NCBI GenBank assembly: GCA_965227035.1
Contig: OZ245724.1
Coordinates: forward strand, 3,162,001 to 3,226,000
Direction: 5' to 3'
DNA length: 64,000 nt
DNA from: CBDDFQ01 sp965227035
GTDB taxonomy: Bacteria > Pseudomonadota > Gammaproteobacteria > Burkholderiales > Burkholderiaceae_C
Each line of letters begins with the position of its first letter. Positions within the stretch are counted from its first letter, which is position 1. The notes beneath the pieces are model-generated. The model was not told where the DNA came from. It searched no databases and saw nothing but the letters and a program-made list of their open reading frames with translations. Below, one piece after another: positions 1 to 8,926 of the stretch. The translations under genes and the position numbers were made by a program.

Positions 1-201
1 GGACGCGGTGGAGAATCCGTAGAGAATCTGCGCGTCTTCGCGAACGACGAAGTGCGTGAGGAGCGAGATTTTTTCGCCGGCGGCGGGCAGGTTGTAGAAG
101 GTGCTCATGGGCACCTGAACCTCGTATCCGACGCCGTTGCAATCCACCAGTACCTGAGGGGGATTCTTCTCGCCTAGCGTTCCGGTCAATTTGCCTATCA
201 T
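1..201 (-). CDS. ruvA: Holliday junction branch migration protein RuvA, N-terminal part (runs off the window)
   Basis: RuvA binds four-way Holliday junctions as a tetramer and loads the RuvB helicase during recombinational repair. The first 67 codons are read from an ATG at 199-201 to the window edge with no stop. The peptide begins MIGKLTGTLGEKNPPQVLVD and continues through NGVGYEV and LLTHFVVREDAQ, the OB-fold domain I signature of RuvA. The acidic pin, HhH domain II and domain III lie outside the window. It is divergent from phoH, with about 80 bp between them. Identification is by recognition of the conserved N-terminus, and I am confident of it. Confidence 0.93.
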   Translation of the reverse strand, partial: MIGKLTGTLGEKNPPQVLVDCNGVGYEVQVPMSTFYNLPAAGEKISLLTHFVVREDAQILYGFSTAS

Positions 202-279
202 TGGGGTCCTATTGATCCACTGGTTTCGCAGGCTCGTCGAGCCCTACCACTGGGATTTCTAATAACCGGAATTATCAGC

Positions 280-1215
280 TTGATCCTCAGACACACCTTC
301 TCGCCGCCCAGCAATGCTCGAATGGCCAACCTCTGCGGGCCGACCGACACCTACCTGCGGATGATCGAGGAAGCGCTGGACGTCAAGGTGGCGCATCGGC
401 ACGAACAGTTCAAGGTCGAGGGCGCAAAAGCCAAGGCCACGCGCGCGATGGAAGTGCTGCAGGCGCTCTACGAAATGTCCGGTCGGGCGATTACGCCGGA
501 GCAGGTTCAGCTGGTCATATCGAGCGGGCCGGGCGTCGATGGAGACGGTCCATCGCTCATGACACGTCGCGCCGATCTGAAGCCGCGCGGTACGAACCAA
601 GCGCTGTATCTGGACAACATAGCGGCTCACGACATCACCTTCGGCATCGGGCCGGCGGGTACAGGCAAGACTTATCTCGCCGTCGCATGCGCAGTGGACG
701 CGCTGGAGCGAAGCGCGGTTCAACGCATCGTGCTCACACGTCCCGCAGTCGAAGCTGGCGAGCGACTGGGCTTTCTGCCGGGCGATCTGAACCAGAAGGT
801 CGATCCTTACTTGCGCCCTCTGTACGACGCGCTGTACGACCTCATGGGATCGGACAAGGTGAACAAGGCTTTCGAGCGCGGCGCGCTGGAAATTGCACCG
901 CTAGCTTTCATGCGCGGACGCACTCTCAACAATGCGTTCGTGATCCTCGACGAAGCGCAAAACACCACGCCCGAGCAGATGAAGATGTTCCTCACACGTA
1001 TCGGCTTCGGCGCAAAAGCCGTGGTCACCGGCGATGTGAGCCAGATCGATCTGCCCAAAGGTCACCTGAGCGGTCTGGTCGATGCCGAGCTGGTGCTTCG
1101 CCGGGTGAGCGGAATGGCATTCAGCCATTTCAATAGCGGCGATGTCGTTCGTCATCCGCTGGTGGCACGCATCGTCGACGCCTACGATGCACGCAAGACC
1201 GTCGATCCGAAATGA
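280..1215 (+). CDS. phoH: PhoH family ATPase (PhoH-like/YbeZ type)
   Basis: Cytoplasmic P-loop ATPase of the PhoH/YbeZ family, normally encoded with the endoribonuclease YbeY and thought to act with it in RNA or ribosome quality control. Walker A is GPAGTGKT near residues 124-131 and Walker B is FVILDEAQN near 219-228. The N-terminal KH-like stretch begins with HTFSPPSN and LCGP, the usual family start. The start is a TTG at 280; the frame stays open upstream but no better start matches the family. The stop overlaps the ybeY ATG as ATGA, so the pair is translationally coupled. Length (about 311 aa) is normal. Confidence 0.93.
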   Translation: MILRHTFSPPSNARMANLCGPTDTYLRMIEEALDVKVAHRHEQFKVEGAKAKATRAMEVLQALYEMSGRAITPEQVQLVISSGPGVDGDGPSLMTRRADLKPRGTNQALYLDNIAAHDITFGIGPAGTGKTYLAVACAVDALERSAVQRIVLTRPAVEAGERLGFLPGDLNQKVDPYLRPLYDALYDLMGSDKVNKAFERGALEIAPLAFMRGRTLNNAFVILDEAQNTTPEQMKMFLTRIGFGAKAVVTGDVSQIDLPKGHLSGLVDAELVLRRVSGMAFSHFNSGDVVRHPLVARIVDAYDARKTVDPK

Positions 1216-1655
1216 GCGTGGATGTTTCCTTGCAGTTCGCGAGCGGCGATGTGCCGAAGAATCATCGCGAGATTCTTAAAAAGTCGGCCGTCAAGAAATG
1301 GGTGTCGCATGCGCTCGATCTTCCGGGGGAAATAGGCATTCGTGTGGTCGGTGAAGAAGAAGGCCGCGCGATGAATCTGCAGTATCGCGGCAAGGATTAC
1401 GCCACCAACGTGCTCACCTTCGATTACTCCGCCAAGCCGGTGGTGAGTGCGGATCTGGTGCTTTGCGCACCTGTGGTCGAACGCGAAGCAGAGGAGCAGA
1501 ACAAGCGTCTGGAATCGCACTACGCGCACTTGATCATGCACGGCACGCTACACGCGGCCGGCTACGACCACGAGAGCAACGAGCGCGATGCGCTGGAAAT
1601 GGAAGCGCTCGAGATCCTGCTCATGGGATCGCTGGGGTATTCGAACCCCTATTGA
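1212..1655 (+). CDS. ybeY: Endoribonuclease YbeY
   Basis: Zinc-dependent single-strand endoribonuclease involved in 16S rRNA 3' maturation and 70S ribosome quality control. The metal site HGTLHAAGYDH is present, with His110, His114 and His120 as predicted zinc ligands; NVLTFDY is the other family signature. The 147-residue length is usual. The ATG overlaps the phoH stop by four bases, so it is read as the second gene of a phoH-ybeY operon. In many Burkholderiales a corC gene follows; here the next gene is convergent tyrS, and corC lies at 46938. Confidence 0.96.
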   Translation: MSVDVSLQFASGDVPKNHREILKKSAVKKWVSHALDLPGEIGIRVVGEEEGRAMNLQYRGKDYATNVLTFDYSAKPVVSADLVLCAPVVEREAEEQNKRLESHYAHLIMHGTLHAAGYDHESNERDALEMEALEILLMGSLGYSNPY

Positions 1656-1689
1656 GCAATCTCCGGAAGAGCGATCCCCCGGAGTTGCT

Positions 1690-2922
1690 TCAAGCGAGCG
1701 TGACTCGAGCGAACTTGCGCTTGCCCACCTGAACTACGAAGGTCCCTGCCTCGAGCTTCAGGCCCTTGTCGCTCACCACCGCACCATCGATGCGAACGCC
1801 GCCCCCATCGATCAGGCGGTTGGCCTCCGACGACGAAGGCGCGAGGTTCGCCTGTTTGAGCAACTGGCCGATTCCCAGAGGAGCGCCCGATAGGGAAAGC
1901 TCTGGAATCTCGTCCGGAATGCCGCCCTTGCTGCGATTGTTGAAGTCCTGTTCGGCCGATTCCGCTGCGGCAGGGCTGTGGAAGCGAGCGGTGATCTCTT
2001 TTGCCAGCGCTACCTTGGCGTCTTTCGGATTGCGTCCGCCTTCGACCTCCGCGCGAAGGGCCGCAATTTCTGCGATCGACTTGAAGCTGAGCAGGGTGTA
2101 CCAGCGCCACATCAACTCGTCGCTCACGCTCAGCACCTTGGCGAACATGGTGTTCGGCTCTTCACTGATGCCGATGTAGTTGTTCTTGCTCTTGGACATC
2201 TTGTCGACGCCATCGAGGCCTTCGAGCAGCGGCATGGTCAGGATGCACTGCGGCTCCTGCCCGTATTCCTGCTGCAAATGACGTCCCACCAGCAAATTGA
2301 ATTTCTGATCGGTGCCGCCCAGTTCCAGATCGCTCTTGAGCGCCACCGAGTCGTAGCCCTGCATTAGCGGATAGAGGAATTCGTGGACGCTGATCGCGCG
2401 CCCTTCCTTGAATCGCTTGGAAAAATCATCGCGCTCCATCATTCGGGCCACCGTGTACTTGGCCGCCAGCTGGATCATTCCGCGTGCGCCCAGCGGATCG
2501 CTCCACTCGCTGTTGTAGCGAATCTCGGTTTTCGAGGGGTCGAGAACCAGACTGGCCTGTCGGTAGTAGGTCTGCGCATTCGCCTCGATCTGCTCGCGGG
2601 TGAGCGGCGGGCGGGTCGTGTTGCGGCCGGACGGGTCGCCGATGGTGGTCGTGAAATCGCCGATCAGAAAAATGACCGTGTGTCCCAGATCCTGGAGCTG
2701 GCGCATTTTGTTGAGAACCACGGTGTGGCCGATGTGGATGTCAGGCGCCGTCGGATCAAGCCCCAGTTTGATGCGCAGCGGGGTTCCGGTGGCCTCGGAT
2801 TTCTGCAGCTTTTTAGTCCATTCGTCCTGCGGCAGAAGTTCGTCGCAGCCGCGAAGAGAAATTTCCAGCGCGTTCCTTACACCATCTGACAAGGGGGCTG
2901 TTGTAACAACTGATTGATTCAT
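1690..2922 (-). CDS. tyrS: Tyrosyl-tRNA synthetase
   Basis: Class I aminoacyl-tRNA synthetase charging tRNA-Tyr. The HIGH motif is visible as DIHIGH (His63-His66) and the KMSKS loop as DKMSKSKNN near residue 242. The C-terminal 65 residues form an S4-like RNA-binding domain (SSEANRLIDGGGVRIDG). Length (410 aa) fits the proteobacterial TyrRS subgroup with a C-terminal S4 domain. It converges on ybeY (34 bp between stops) and is divergent from the M23 peptidase, sharing the 2923-3109 intergenic region. No T-box or other leader element was recognised there. Confidence 0.97.
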   Translation of the reverse strand: MNQSVVTTAPLSDGVRNALEISLRGCDELLPQDEWTKKLQKSEATGTPLRIKLGLDPTAPDIHIGHTVVLNKMRQLQDLGHTVIFLIGDFTTTIGDPSGRNTTRPPLTREQIEANAQTYYRQASLVLDPSKTEIRYNSEWSDPLGARGMIQLAAKYTVARMMERDDFSKRFKEGRAISVHEFLYPLMQGYDSVALKSDLELGGTDQKFNLLVGRHLQQEYGQEPQCILTMPLLEGLDGVDKMSKSKNNYIGISEEPNTMFAKVLSVSDELMWRWYTLLSFKSIAEIAALRAEVEGGRNPKDAKVALAKEITARFHSPAAAESAEQDFNNRSKGGIPDEIPELSLSGAPLGIGQLLKQANLAPSSSEANRLIDGGGVRIDGAVVSDKGLKLEAGTFVVQVGKRKFARVTLA

Positions 2923-3109
2923 AAGGGTTTTTTCGATGGGCCGCTTGTAGGAGGATGGCTATACTGCACGTCAGCTCCAAGCCTTCGGGAGGCCGGAAAG
3001 CAGCAGCCTATTGTAATTGGCGCGCTTTTTGCACCGATTCTGTCGTACCCAATTTTGTCGTTTCTGCCCGTCCATTACCGCCGAAACGACCTTCACAAGG
3101 TTCTCACCG

Positions 3110-4465
3110 TTGAATTCTCAATTTATCTCCGCCGCGACAGCAGTTCTAGTTAAGGCGGCAGGAAGCATCCATCGTCATCCGAAGCGCCTCTCGGCAGCAA
3201 TCGCGACCCTTATGCTCTGCGGAGCCGGCGGTGCCTACGCCGTAGCCAATCTGGGTCCGGATGCATCCGATTTACCCGTGGTCGGAATTACCGAGCCAGT
3301 CCAGGCACTGCCGGTTGAATCGCAGCTCGATGCGCTCGCCAGCTTCAAGTTCAATCTCTATCGCACCGACGTAACCCGTTCGACCGACACGATCCAGTCG
3401 CTGTTCAAACGTTTGGGTATCGACGATGCAGCCGCTGCGGCATTTATTCGCAACGATCCCGCGGCATCCAAAGCGCTGTTGGGCAAATCCGGTCGTAACG
3501 TCACTGCCGAGGCCACCAACGACAACGCCCTCGCCAAGATTTCGGTGAACTGGTTGCCGCAGGACGAAACCAATTTCGCCCGCCTGGTCGTCGAAAAAAC
3601 CCCCACCGGCTTCAAATCGCATTCCGACGCAGCCCCGATGACCACGTCCAGTCGACTGGCAAGCGGCGTCATTCGCAGCTCGCTTTTCGCGGCAACCGAC
3701 GAAGCGCTGATTCCCGATACCGTGGCCACGCAGCTGGCCGAAATGTTCTCAGGCGATATCGATTTCCGCCGCGCACTGCGCAAGGGCGATCGCTTCTCGC
3801 TGGTCTATGAAACCCTTGAAGTCGACGGCGAAGCAGTTCGCACCGGCCGCGTCCTGAGCGCCGAGTTCGTGAACAACGGCAAGACTTTCCAGGCTGTCTG
3901 GTTCCAGGAACCTGGCTCCAAGGGCGCGTACTACACGCTCGACGGCCAGAGCACCCGCCGCGCCTATCTCTCGGCACCGCTCGAGTTCTCGCGCATCAGC
4001 AGCAATTTCTCCATGCGTTTCCACCCCATTCTTCAGAAGTGGAAGCAGCATCTGGGCACCGATTTCGCAGCCGCGACCGGCACGCCGGTTCGCACCGTGG
4101 GTGACGGCGTGGTCGAATTTGCCGGCGTCCAGAACGGCTTCGGAAACGTTATCTTCATCAAGCATCGCAACGGACACGAAACGGTCTACGCGCATCTGAG
4201 CCGGATCGACGTGCGTAAAAATCAGGCAGTGAGTCAGGGCGAGCGCATTGGCGCCGTCGGCCAGACCGGTTGGGCCACCGGCCCCCACCTGCATTTCGAA
4301 TTCCGCGTGAACGGCCATCAGGAAGACCCGATGACCATCGCTCGCCAAAGCGAAGCAGCAGCGCCGATCACTGCGCAATCGCGTCCCACCTTCAACAAGC
4401 TGGTGGCAGGTCTGCGCATTCAGCTCGACGCAGCAGCGACGCTGCAGCAAGCCAGCGCCCGCTAA
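3110..4465 (+). CDS. M23 family peptidoglycan DD-metallopeptidase, membrane-anchored
   Basis: Periplasmic zinc endopeptidase of the LytM/M23 type, expected to cut peptide cross-links in peptidoglycan. An N-terminal hydrophobic segment near residues 30-48 acts as signal or anchor. A non-catalytic middle region (about 60-280) follows, then the catalytic fold with HLGTDF (His314, Asp318), a YAHLS strand and GPHLHFEFR (His393, His395). All four expected zinc or catalytic positions are present, so it should be active, unlike EnvC/NlpD activators. I chose the TTG at 3110 because AAGG lies nine bases upstream and the peptide MNSQFIS.. fits homologues; an upstream TTG at 3017 would add 31 unusual residues. 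anmK follows immediately. Confidence 0.9.
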   Translation: MNSQFISAATAVLVKAAGSIHRHPKRLSAAIATLMLCGAGGAYAVANLGPDASDLPVVGITEPVQALPVESQLDALASFKFNLYRTDVTRSTDTIQSLFKRLGIDDAAAAAFIRNDPAASKALLGKSGRNVTAEATNDNALAKISVNWLPQDETNFARLVVEKTPTGFKSHSDAAPMTTSSRLASGVIRSSLFAATDEALIPDTVATQLAEMFSGDIDFRRALRKGDRFSLVYETLEVDGEAVRTGRVLSAEFVNNGKTFQAVWFQEPGSKGAYYTLDGQSTRRAYLSAPLEFSRISSNFSMRFHPILQKWKQHLGTDFAAATGTPVRTVGDGVVEFAGVQNGFGNVIFIKHRNGHETVYAHLSRIDVRKNQAVSQGERIGAVGQTGWATGPHLHFEFRVNGHQEDPMTIARQSEAAAPITAQSRPTFNKLVAGLRIQLDAAATLQQASAR

Positions 4466-5593
4466 ATGCCATCCGGGCCCCTGGGCGTCGGCGATTCGGA
4501 AATCTACATCGGCCTGATGTCCGGCACCTCGCTGGACGGAGTGGATGGCGTTATCGCCGATCTTTCGGGTCGCTCGCCCACCGTGCTCGCTCACGCGTCC
4601 TTGCCCTTTCCCAGACCGCTCAAGCTCGAGCTGCTGGCTCTCAATTCGAGCGGATCCGACGAGTTACAACGATCGGCAGTCGCATCGAACAAACTGGCCG
4701 AACTTTACGCAGACGTGGTGTCGCGACTGCTCGGCAGCGCGGATTCAGCCATCGCAACCCGGGTTAGAGCCATTGGCGCTCACGGTCAGACGGTGCGACA
4801 TCGACCTTCGGATTTTCAATTCACGATCCAGCTCAACAATCCGGCCTTGCTAGCGGAACTGACCGGCATCGACGTGGTCGCAGATTTCAGATCGCGTGAT
4901 GTCGCGGCGGGTGGGCAAGGCGCTCCACTGGTGCCGGCTTTTCATCGCGCGGTGTTCGGTCGAGCCGGCGAATCGATCGCGGTGCTGAACATTGGCGGCA
5001 TCTCGAACCTGAGTCTGCTTCGCGCCGATGGGTCGACCAGCGGATTCGATTGCGGTCCGGGCAATGCGCTCATGGACTACTGGTGCGAGACGCATACAGG
5101 CAAACCATTCGACGATTCAGGTTCATGGGCACGCAGCGGCCGGGTCGTTCCCGAGCTGCTCGCATCGCTGAATTCAGAACCATTTCTTTCGAAAGCCCCG
5201 CCGAAAAGCACTGGGCGTGACCTCTTCAACGTCCCGTGGCTCGAAGCGAAGCTGAACGGCGCAAAGTTCTCGGCCGAAGATTTGCAGGCGACGCTGACTG
5301 AGTTCACCGCTGCGAGCTGCGCCGATCATCTGCATCGCTATGCAGCCGATGCGAAGCGGCTCGTCGTTTGCGGTGGCGGAGCCTTCAACACGCTGCTGAT
5401 GGAGCGCATTGCAGCGCTGTCCCCCGGCGTGAAAGTGGTGCAGTCGGGCGAGATGGGTGTGCCGCCCCAGCAAGTCGAAGCGCTGGCTTTCGCGTGGCTC
5501 GCACAGCGAACGGTATTGCGCGAACCGGGTAATCTTCCCGAAGCGACCGGCGCACGCGGACTGCGTGTGCTCGGCGCGATCTACCCCGCCTGA
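4466..5593 (+). CDS. anmK: Anhydro-N-acetylmuramic acid kinase AnmK
   Basis: Cytosolic enzyme that opens and phosphorylates 1,6-anhydro-MurNAc to MurNAc-6-P during recycling of cell-wall fragments. The N-terminal phosphate loop reads IGLMSGTSLDGVD (about residues 14-26). GAHGQTVRH, NIGGISN, FDCGPGN and VCGGGAFN mark the ASKHA-type kinase fold. The 375-residue length is normal. The ATG directly follows the TAA of the M23 peptidase, so the two form one operon joining peptidoglycan cleavage with recovery of its sugars. It converges on the MdtD-like exporter. Confidence 0.96.
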   Translation: MPSGPLGVGDSEIYIGLMSGTSLDGVDGVIADLSGRSPTVLAHASLPFPRPLKLELLALNSSGSDELQRSAVASNKLAELYADVVSRLLGSADSAIATRVRAIGAHGQTVRHRPSDFQFTIQLNNPALLAELTGIDVVADFRSRDVAAGGQGAPLVPAFHRAVFGRAGESIAVLNIGGISNLSLLRADGSTSGFDCGPGNALMDYWCETHTGKPFDDSGSWARSGRVVPELLASLNSEPFLSKAPPKSTGRDLFNVPWLEAKLNGAKFSAEDLQATLTEFTAASCADHLHRYAADAKRLVVCGGGAFNTLLMERIAALSPGVKVVQSGEMGVPPQQVEALAFAWLAQRTVLREPGNLPEATGARGLRVLGAIYPA

Positions 5594-5600
5594 CCTCGTT

Positions 5601-7052
5601 TCAATCGTCGGTCGTCTTTTGCAGCTGCGCGAAGATCGCAGCCGACGCGATCGTCATCAGCCCCATGGTGGCGAAGGTCGCGTGGAATGCACGAAGCGTT
5701 TCAACCGAATCGAGGTGGGTGAAATATGTCGTGTAGCCCGCGAGCACCGCGCCTGCTGCGGCGACTCCAAGACTCATGGCCAGCATCTGCGTCATCGACA
5801 GCAGGCTGTTGCCGCTGCTGGTGAACTCGCCGCTCAGGTCCTTCAGCGTGATCGTGTTCATTCCGGTGAACTGCATCGAATTGACCAAGCCGAAACACGC
5901 GAGCTGAATCACATGCATCCACACCGGTTGATTCGGTGTCGCGAGCGCGAAGCTCATCATCACCAGGCCGACCAGTGTCGTGTTGCCCACAAGCACGGTG
6001 CGGTAGCCGAGTTTGCGGATCACGCGGGTGGCGAGAGGCTTTGCGCCCATGCTGGCCAGGGCGACCGGCAGCATCATCGCGCCGGCTTTTACGGGTGAAT
6101 AGCCCATGCTGACCTGCAGAAAAAGCGGGATCAAGAACGGCATGCAACTACTGCCGATTCGGGCGAACAGGTTACCCAACAACCCAATGCGCAAGGTCTC
6201 GACCTTGAACAACTCCGGCGGGAACAACGGATCCGGTTTTCGAGCCGCGTGCAGCCAGTAAGCGACGATGCTGGCGAGGCCGAACATCAGCAGCACCACG
6301 CCCTTCGCCTGCCCGAATCCGAACTCGGAAATGCCCTCGAGCGATAACGAGATGCCGACCATGCCGAATGCGAGCATCAGGTAGCCGGTCAAATCGAAAC
6401 GAGTGCGTGCGAGGTTGGCGCCCTTGGGCATGACCGCCATGGTCGCAACACAGCCGATAGCAGCCACCGGCAGGTTGATCAGGAAGATCCAGTGCCAGGT
6501 GGCCACTTCTACCAGCCATCCACCCAGCGTCGGGCCGATGAGCGGGCCGATGAGCCCCGGCACCGCGACGAAGCTCAGGGCGCGAAGGAATTGATCGCGC
6601 GGGTAGGCCCGAAGAATCGAGAGACGCCCGACCGGCATGAGCAACGCGCCGCCAATTCCCTGCACGACGCGGGCGCAGACCAGCTGCGTAAGCGAGCCGG
6701 ACAGCGCGCAGGCCAGGGAGCCGAGCGCAAAAAGAATGATCGACGCCACGAACACGCGCCGGGTGCCGAATCGATCGGCGATCCATCCGGATGCCGGCAT
6801 CATCATCGCCATGGTGAGCGAATAGCCGACCACCACCGATTGCATGCGCAGCGGGCTTTCGCCAAGGCTCACCGCCATTGCAGGAAGCGCGGTGTTGACG
6901 ATCGTGGCGTCCAGCGTCTGCATGAAAAACCCGATCGCCACGATCCAGAGCAGCGCGTCGCCCAGAACCGACTTCGGAGGCGGTTTCAGCGGCGCTGTAG
7001 AAGAGGGATCGACCGGAATTGCGCTCGGCTGCGCTTGTGAAGGAGACGACAT
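5601..7052 (-). CDS. mdtD: MFS drug exporter of the DHA2 family, MdtD-like
   Basis: Fourteen-helix proton-driven exporter of the DHA2 (EmrB/QacA) branch. It resembles E. coli MdtD closely by eye: GFFMQTLDATIVNTALPAMA near the first helix, LGESPL, ASGWIADRFGTRR as the loop 2-3 motif, VQGIGGALLMPVGR, and GNSLLSMTQ near the C-terminus. Unlike E. coli, there is no adjacent mdtABC or baeSR, so a role beside an RND pump is not supported here. Substrate unknown. It has a roughly 30-residue proline-rich cytosolic N-terminus. It lies downstream of the erpA terminator and may have its own promoter in the 80-bp gap. Confidence 0.87.
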   Translation of the reverse strand: MSSPSQAQPSAIPVDPSSTAPLKPPPKSVLGDALLWIVAIGFFMQTLDATIVNTALPAMAVSLGESPLRMQSVVVGYSLTMAMMMPASGWIADRFGTRRVFVASIILFALGSLACALSGSLTQLVCARVVQGIGGALLMPVGRLSILRAYPRDQFLRALSFVAVPGLIGPLIGPTLGGWLVEVATWHWIFLINLPVAAIGCVATMAVMPKGANLARTRFDLTGYLMLAFGMVGISLSLEGISEFGFGQAKGVVLLMFGLASIVAYWLHAARKPDPLFPPELFKVETLRIGLLGNLFARIGSSCMPFLIPLFLQVSMGYSPVKAGAMMLPVALASMGAKPLATRVIRKLGYRTVLVGNTTLVGLVMMSFALATPNQPVWMHVIQLACFGLVNSMQFTGMNTITLKDLSGEFTSSGNSLLSMTQMLAMSLGVAAAGAVLAGYTTYFTHLDSVETLRAFHATFATMGLMTIASAAIFAQLQKTTDD

Positions 7053-7072
7053 GAAGGCAGTGTCGAAGACAG

Positions 7073-7100
7073 AAAAAACAAAGCCGCCCAGAAGGCGGCT
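7073..7100 (-). terminator. Rho-independent terminator of erpA
   Basis: Read on the minus strand, AGCCGCC (7082-7088 on plus) pairs with GGCGGCT (7094-7100) around a five-base loop and runs into a T-rich tail (six T at 7073-7078). It follows the erpA stop by about 36 bases. Confidence 0.9.
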
Positions 7101-7135
7101 GTGTGAAACAAGTTCGTTAGTTCAAGGTGCCGGGA

Positions 7136-7501
7136 TCAGGCCGAGAAGCTGGATCCGCAACCGCAGGTGCTGGTGGCGTTCGGATTTTTGATCACGAACT
7201 GCGCGCCTTGCAGATCTTCCTTGTAGTCGATCTCGGCGCCCAACAGGTACTGATAGCTCATTGCATCGATCAAGAGCGAGACACCGTTCTTGGTCATCGT
7301 GGTGTCGTCTTCGTTGGTGATTTCGTCGAAGGTGAAGCCGTACTGAAATCCGGAGCATCCGCCGCCCTGGACGAACACGCGCAGCTTCAATTCGGGATTG
7401 CCTTCTTCGGCGATCAGGTCGGCAACTTTGGCGGCCGCGCTGTCGGTGAAGACAATCGGGGTCGGCATTTCGGTCTGGATGTTTTCGGCTACGGCGCTCA
7501 T
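7136..7501 (-). CDS. erpA: Iron-sulfur cluster insertion protein ErpA
   Basis: A-type carrier that passes Fe-S clusters to apoproteins such as those of isoprenoid synthesis and respiration. The three ligand cysteines are present: GGGCSGFQY and the C-terminal TCGCGSSF. Length is 121 aa, as usual. A clear GGAG lies just ahead of the ATG. It sits after a bactofilin and a DUF6776 gene in the same direction, a layout common in betaproteobacteria, but a 113-bp gap suggests it may also have its own promoter. I found no convincing IscR site in that gap. Confidence 0.96.
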   Translation of the reverse strand: MSAVAENIQTEMPTPIVFTDSAAAKVADLIAEEGNPELKLRVFVQGGGCSGFQYGFTFDEITNEDDTTMTKNGVSLLIDAMSYQYLLGAEIDYKEDLQGAQFVIKNPNATSTCGCGSSFSA

Positions 7502-7614
7502 GGATTACTCCTGCAGGTATCTAGCTAGTGTCACGCTCCAGCGATATGCAAGACGTGAATTGGATTGGCTCAATAGCTCAAATACTACAGCAACCGAGTC
7601 GGATATCGGGTGCT

Positions 7615-8007
7615 TTAGCTATTTGACGCCAGCTTCAGTGTGGGCTTATCGGCCTCGATGGCCGTATGGCTGAGTCCACCCGATACAAGGGCACCAAGGT
7701 GCATTTCCAGCGCCTTGTATTGAATATCGCCATTTATTCGGGCTTTAGGCTGCAATTCCAGCAGCTCTGACGCAAAAACCGGCCCGGTCACTGTCCCGTT
7801 GATGATGACGTGCTGCGCGTGCACGGCGCCGATTACATGAGCGGTTTCGGAAATGACAAGAATGCTGCTGTCGGCGTCTTCCGCGCGGATGTCGCCACGA
7901 ATTTCACCGTCAATCCGCAAACCGTCTGAAAACTTGAGATTGCCGTCGATGGTGGTACCGAAGGCAATGAGGCTTTTGATGGGTGGCTGCTTTTTTCTGG
8001 AAAACAT
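7615..8007 (-). CDS. Bactofilin (polymer-forming cytoskeletal protein)
   Basis: Small filament-forming cytoskeletal protein with a right-handed beta-helix core, used as a scaffold at the inner membrane. The core shows repeating short hydrophobic strands around IDGEIRGDI, VIGAVHAQHVIINGTVTG and ARINGDI. I place the start at the ATG at 8007 (MFSRKKQPP..), which has AGGA five to eight bases upstream and gives 130 aa; an earlier start would overlap the gene before it. It begins seven bases after the stop of the DUF6776 gene, so the two are one transcription unit. Cargo is unknown. Confidence 0.92.
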   Translation of the reverse strand: MFSRKKQPPIKSLIAFGTTIDGNLKFSDGLRIDGEIRGDIRAEDADSSILVISETAHVIGAVHAQHVIINGTVTGPVFASELLELQPKARINGDIQYKALEMHLGALVSGGLSHTAIEADKPTLKLASNS

Positions 8008-8014
8008 GAGAGTC

Positions 8015-8725
8015 CTACAACTTGATTGTTTGAGTTGCTCGGGTGGCAGAGCCATCCATCACTTTGGCGGTCGCGCTTTTTAACACGGCGGATGCGGGTA
8101 TGTCGATGATTCCGTCCAGCCGGCGGTACTGCTTCATCGACAATTTCTGCGGGCCGCCCATTGAGGCGCTGGTCCATGGCTTACCGGCGACCGTCCCTGT
8201 AAGCGTGATCTCGACCGTACCGCTGAACTCGGGTGCATTTCGGGTCGGCTGAATTACGAGTACCTGCCATTTGGCATGCGTATCGTCGATTCGCTCGATC
8301 TGCACGCTTCGAATCGATATGCCTTCTGCGCCAGTTGCCGGGATCAGGTTCTGAAAGAATCCCAGATCGTCACGGAGCGCCATGTTTTCCGACTCCAGCT
8401 GCTTGATCCGGCCCGACAGCACGTCCTGGGCAGCTTTTTCGGCGGTAAGCAGGCTCTGAGACGTGTTCGACACAGATCGGGCTTTTTCGAGCTCCGCTCG
8501 CAGTCCCGCAATTTCTGTCTGCGCCACGGCCAACTCCTCCTTGGCGTTGATGTCCAGACCGGCAAACACTTTGCCGAACTGGAATGCCCAGAGCGCAATC
8601 GCGGCGCAGAAGCCCAGCAGCAGCGCAGCAATCACCCATCGAAGGGGCCACGGCATTGCGCTGCGGACCGCCATACGGGGACCACTCAGTTTGAAGCGAC
8701 GTCGGCGAAACAAGCGAAAACGCAT
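8015..8725 (-). CDS. DUF6776-type membrane protein with coiled coil
   Basis: Bitopic inner-membrane protein of unknown function, matching in layout the DUF6776 family often encoded beside bactofilins. An arginine-rich cytosolic N-terminus (RLFRRRRFK) is followed by one membrane helix at about residues 28-50, then a heptad-rich coiled coil near 60-120 (EELAVAQTEIAGLRAELEK) and a compact C-terminal domain of beta strands facing the periplasm. The tight linkage to the bactofilin (7-bp gap) suggests a partner at the membrane, but this is inference. Confidence 0.8.
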   Translation of the reverse strand: MRFRLFRRRRFKLSGPRMAVRSAMPWPLRWVIAALLLGFCAAIALWAFQFGKVFAGLDINAKEELAVAQTEIAGLRAELEKARSVSNTSQSLLTAEKAAQDVLSGRIKQLESENMALRDDLGFFQNLIPATGAEGISIRSVQIERIDDTHAKWQVLVIQPTRNAPEFSGTVEITLTGTVAGKPWTSASMGGPQKLSMKQYRRLDGIIDIPASAVLKSATAKVMDGSATRATQTIKL

Positions 8726-8850
8726 AGGTGGGCGAGTCTAGCAGCGGGGTTTCGACGCTTTTCGCGATACCCCTGTCAGAAAGAACACTCGAACATTCGA
8801 GCTGACCTGCGAACAGCGGATGAGTGCCTCGCAAGGGCGAACTCGTTCGG

Positions 8851-8880
8851 AAAAACAAAAAGCCACCCGAAGGTGGCTTT
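8851..8880 (-). terminator. Rho-independent terminator of rplM-rpsI
   Basis: On the minus strand a nine-base stem, AAAGCCACC with GGTGGCTTT (8859-8867 and 8872-8880 on plus), has a TTCG tetraloop and is followed by TTTTTGTTTTT. It lies 46 bases after the rpsI stop. Confidence 0.93.
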
Positions 8881-8926
8881 CTGAACAGACGGTAATCGCT
8901 GAATTCTTTGGGGATGAACCCTGGAA

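Noticed and set aside
2960..3020. GGCCGGAAAGCAGCAGCC resembles the 4.5S SRP RNA core (GTCCGGAAGGAAGCAGCC).
   Set aside because: The closing pairs of the GGAA tetraloop do not form and no long hairpin surrounds it; it lies in the short tyrS/M23 intergenic region.
7502..7614. IscR-type site ahead of erpA.
   Set aside because: Only scattered TTGAGC copies are seen, with no palindrome matching known IscR sites.
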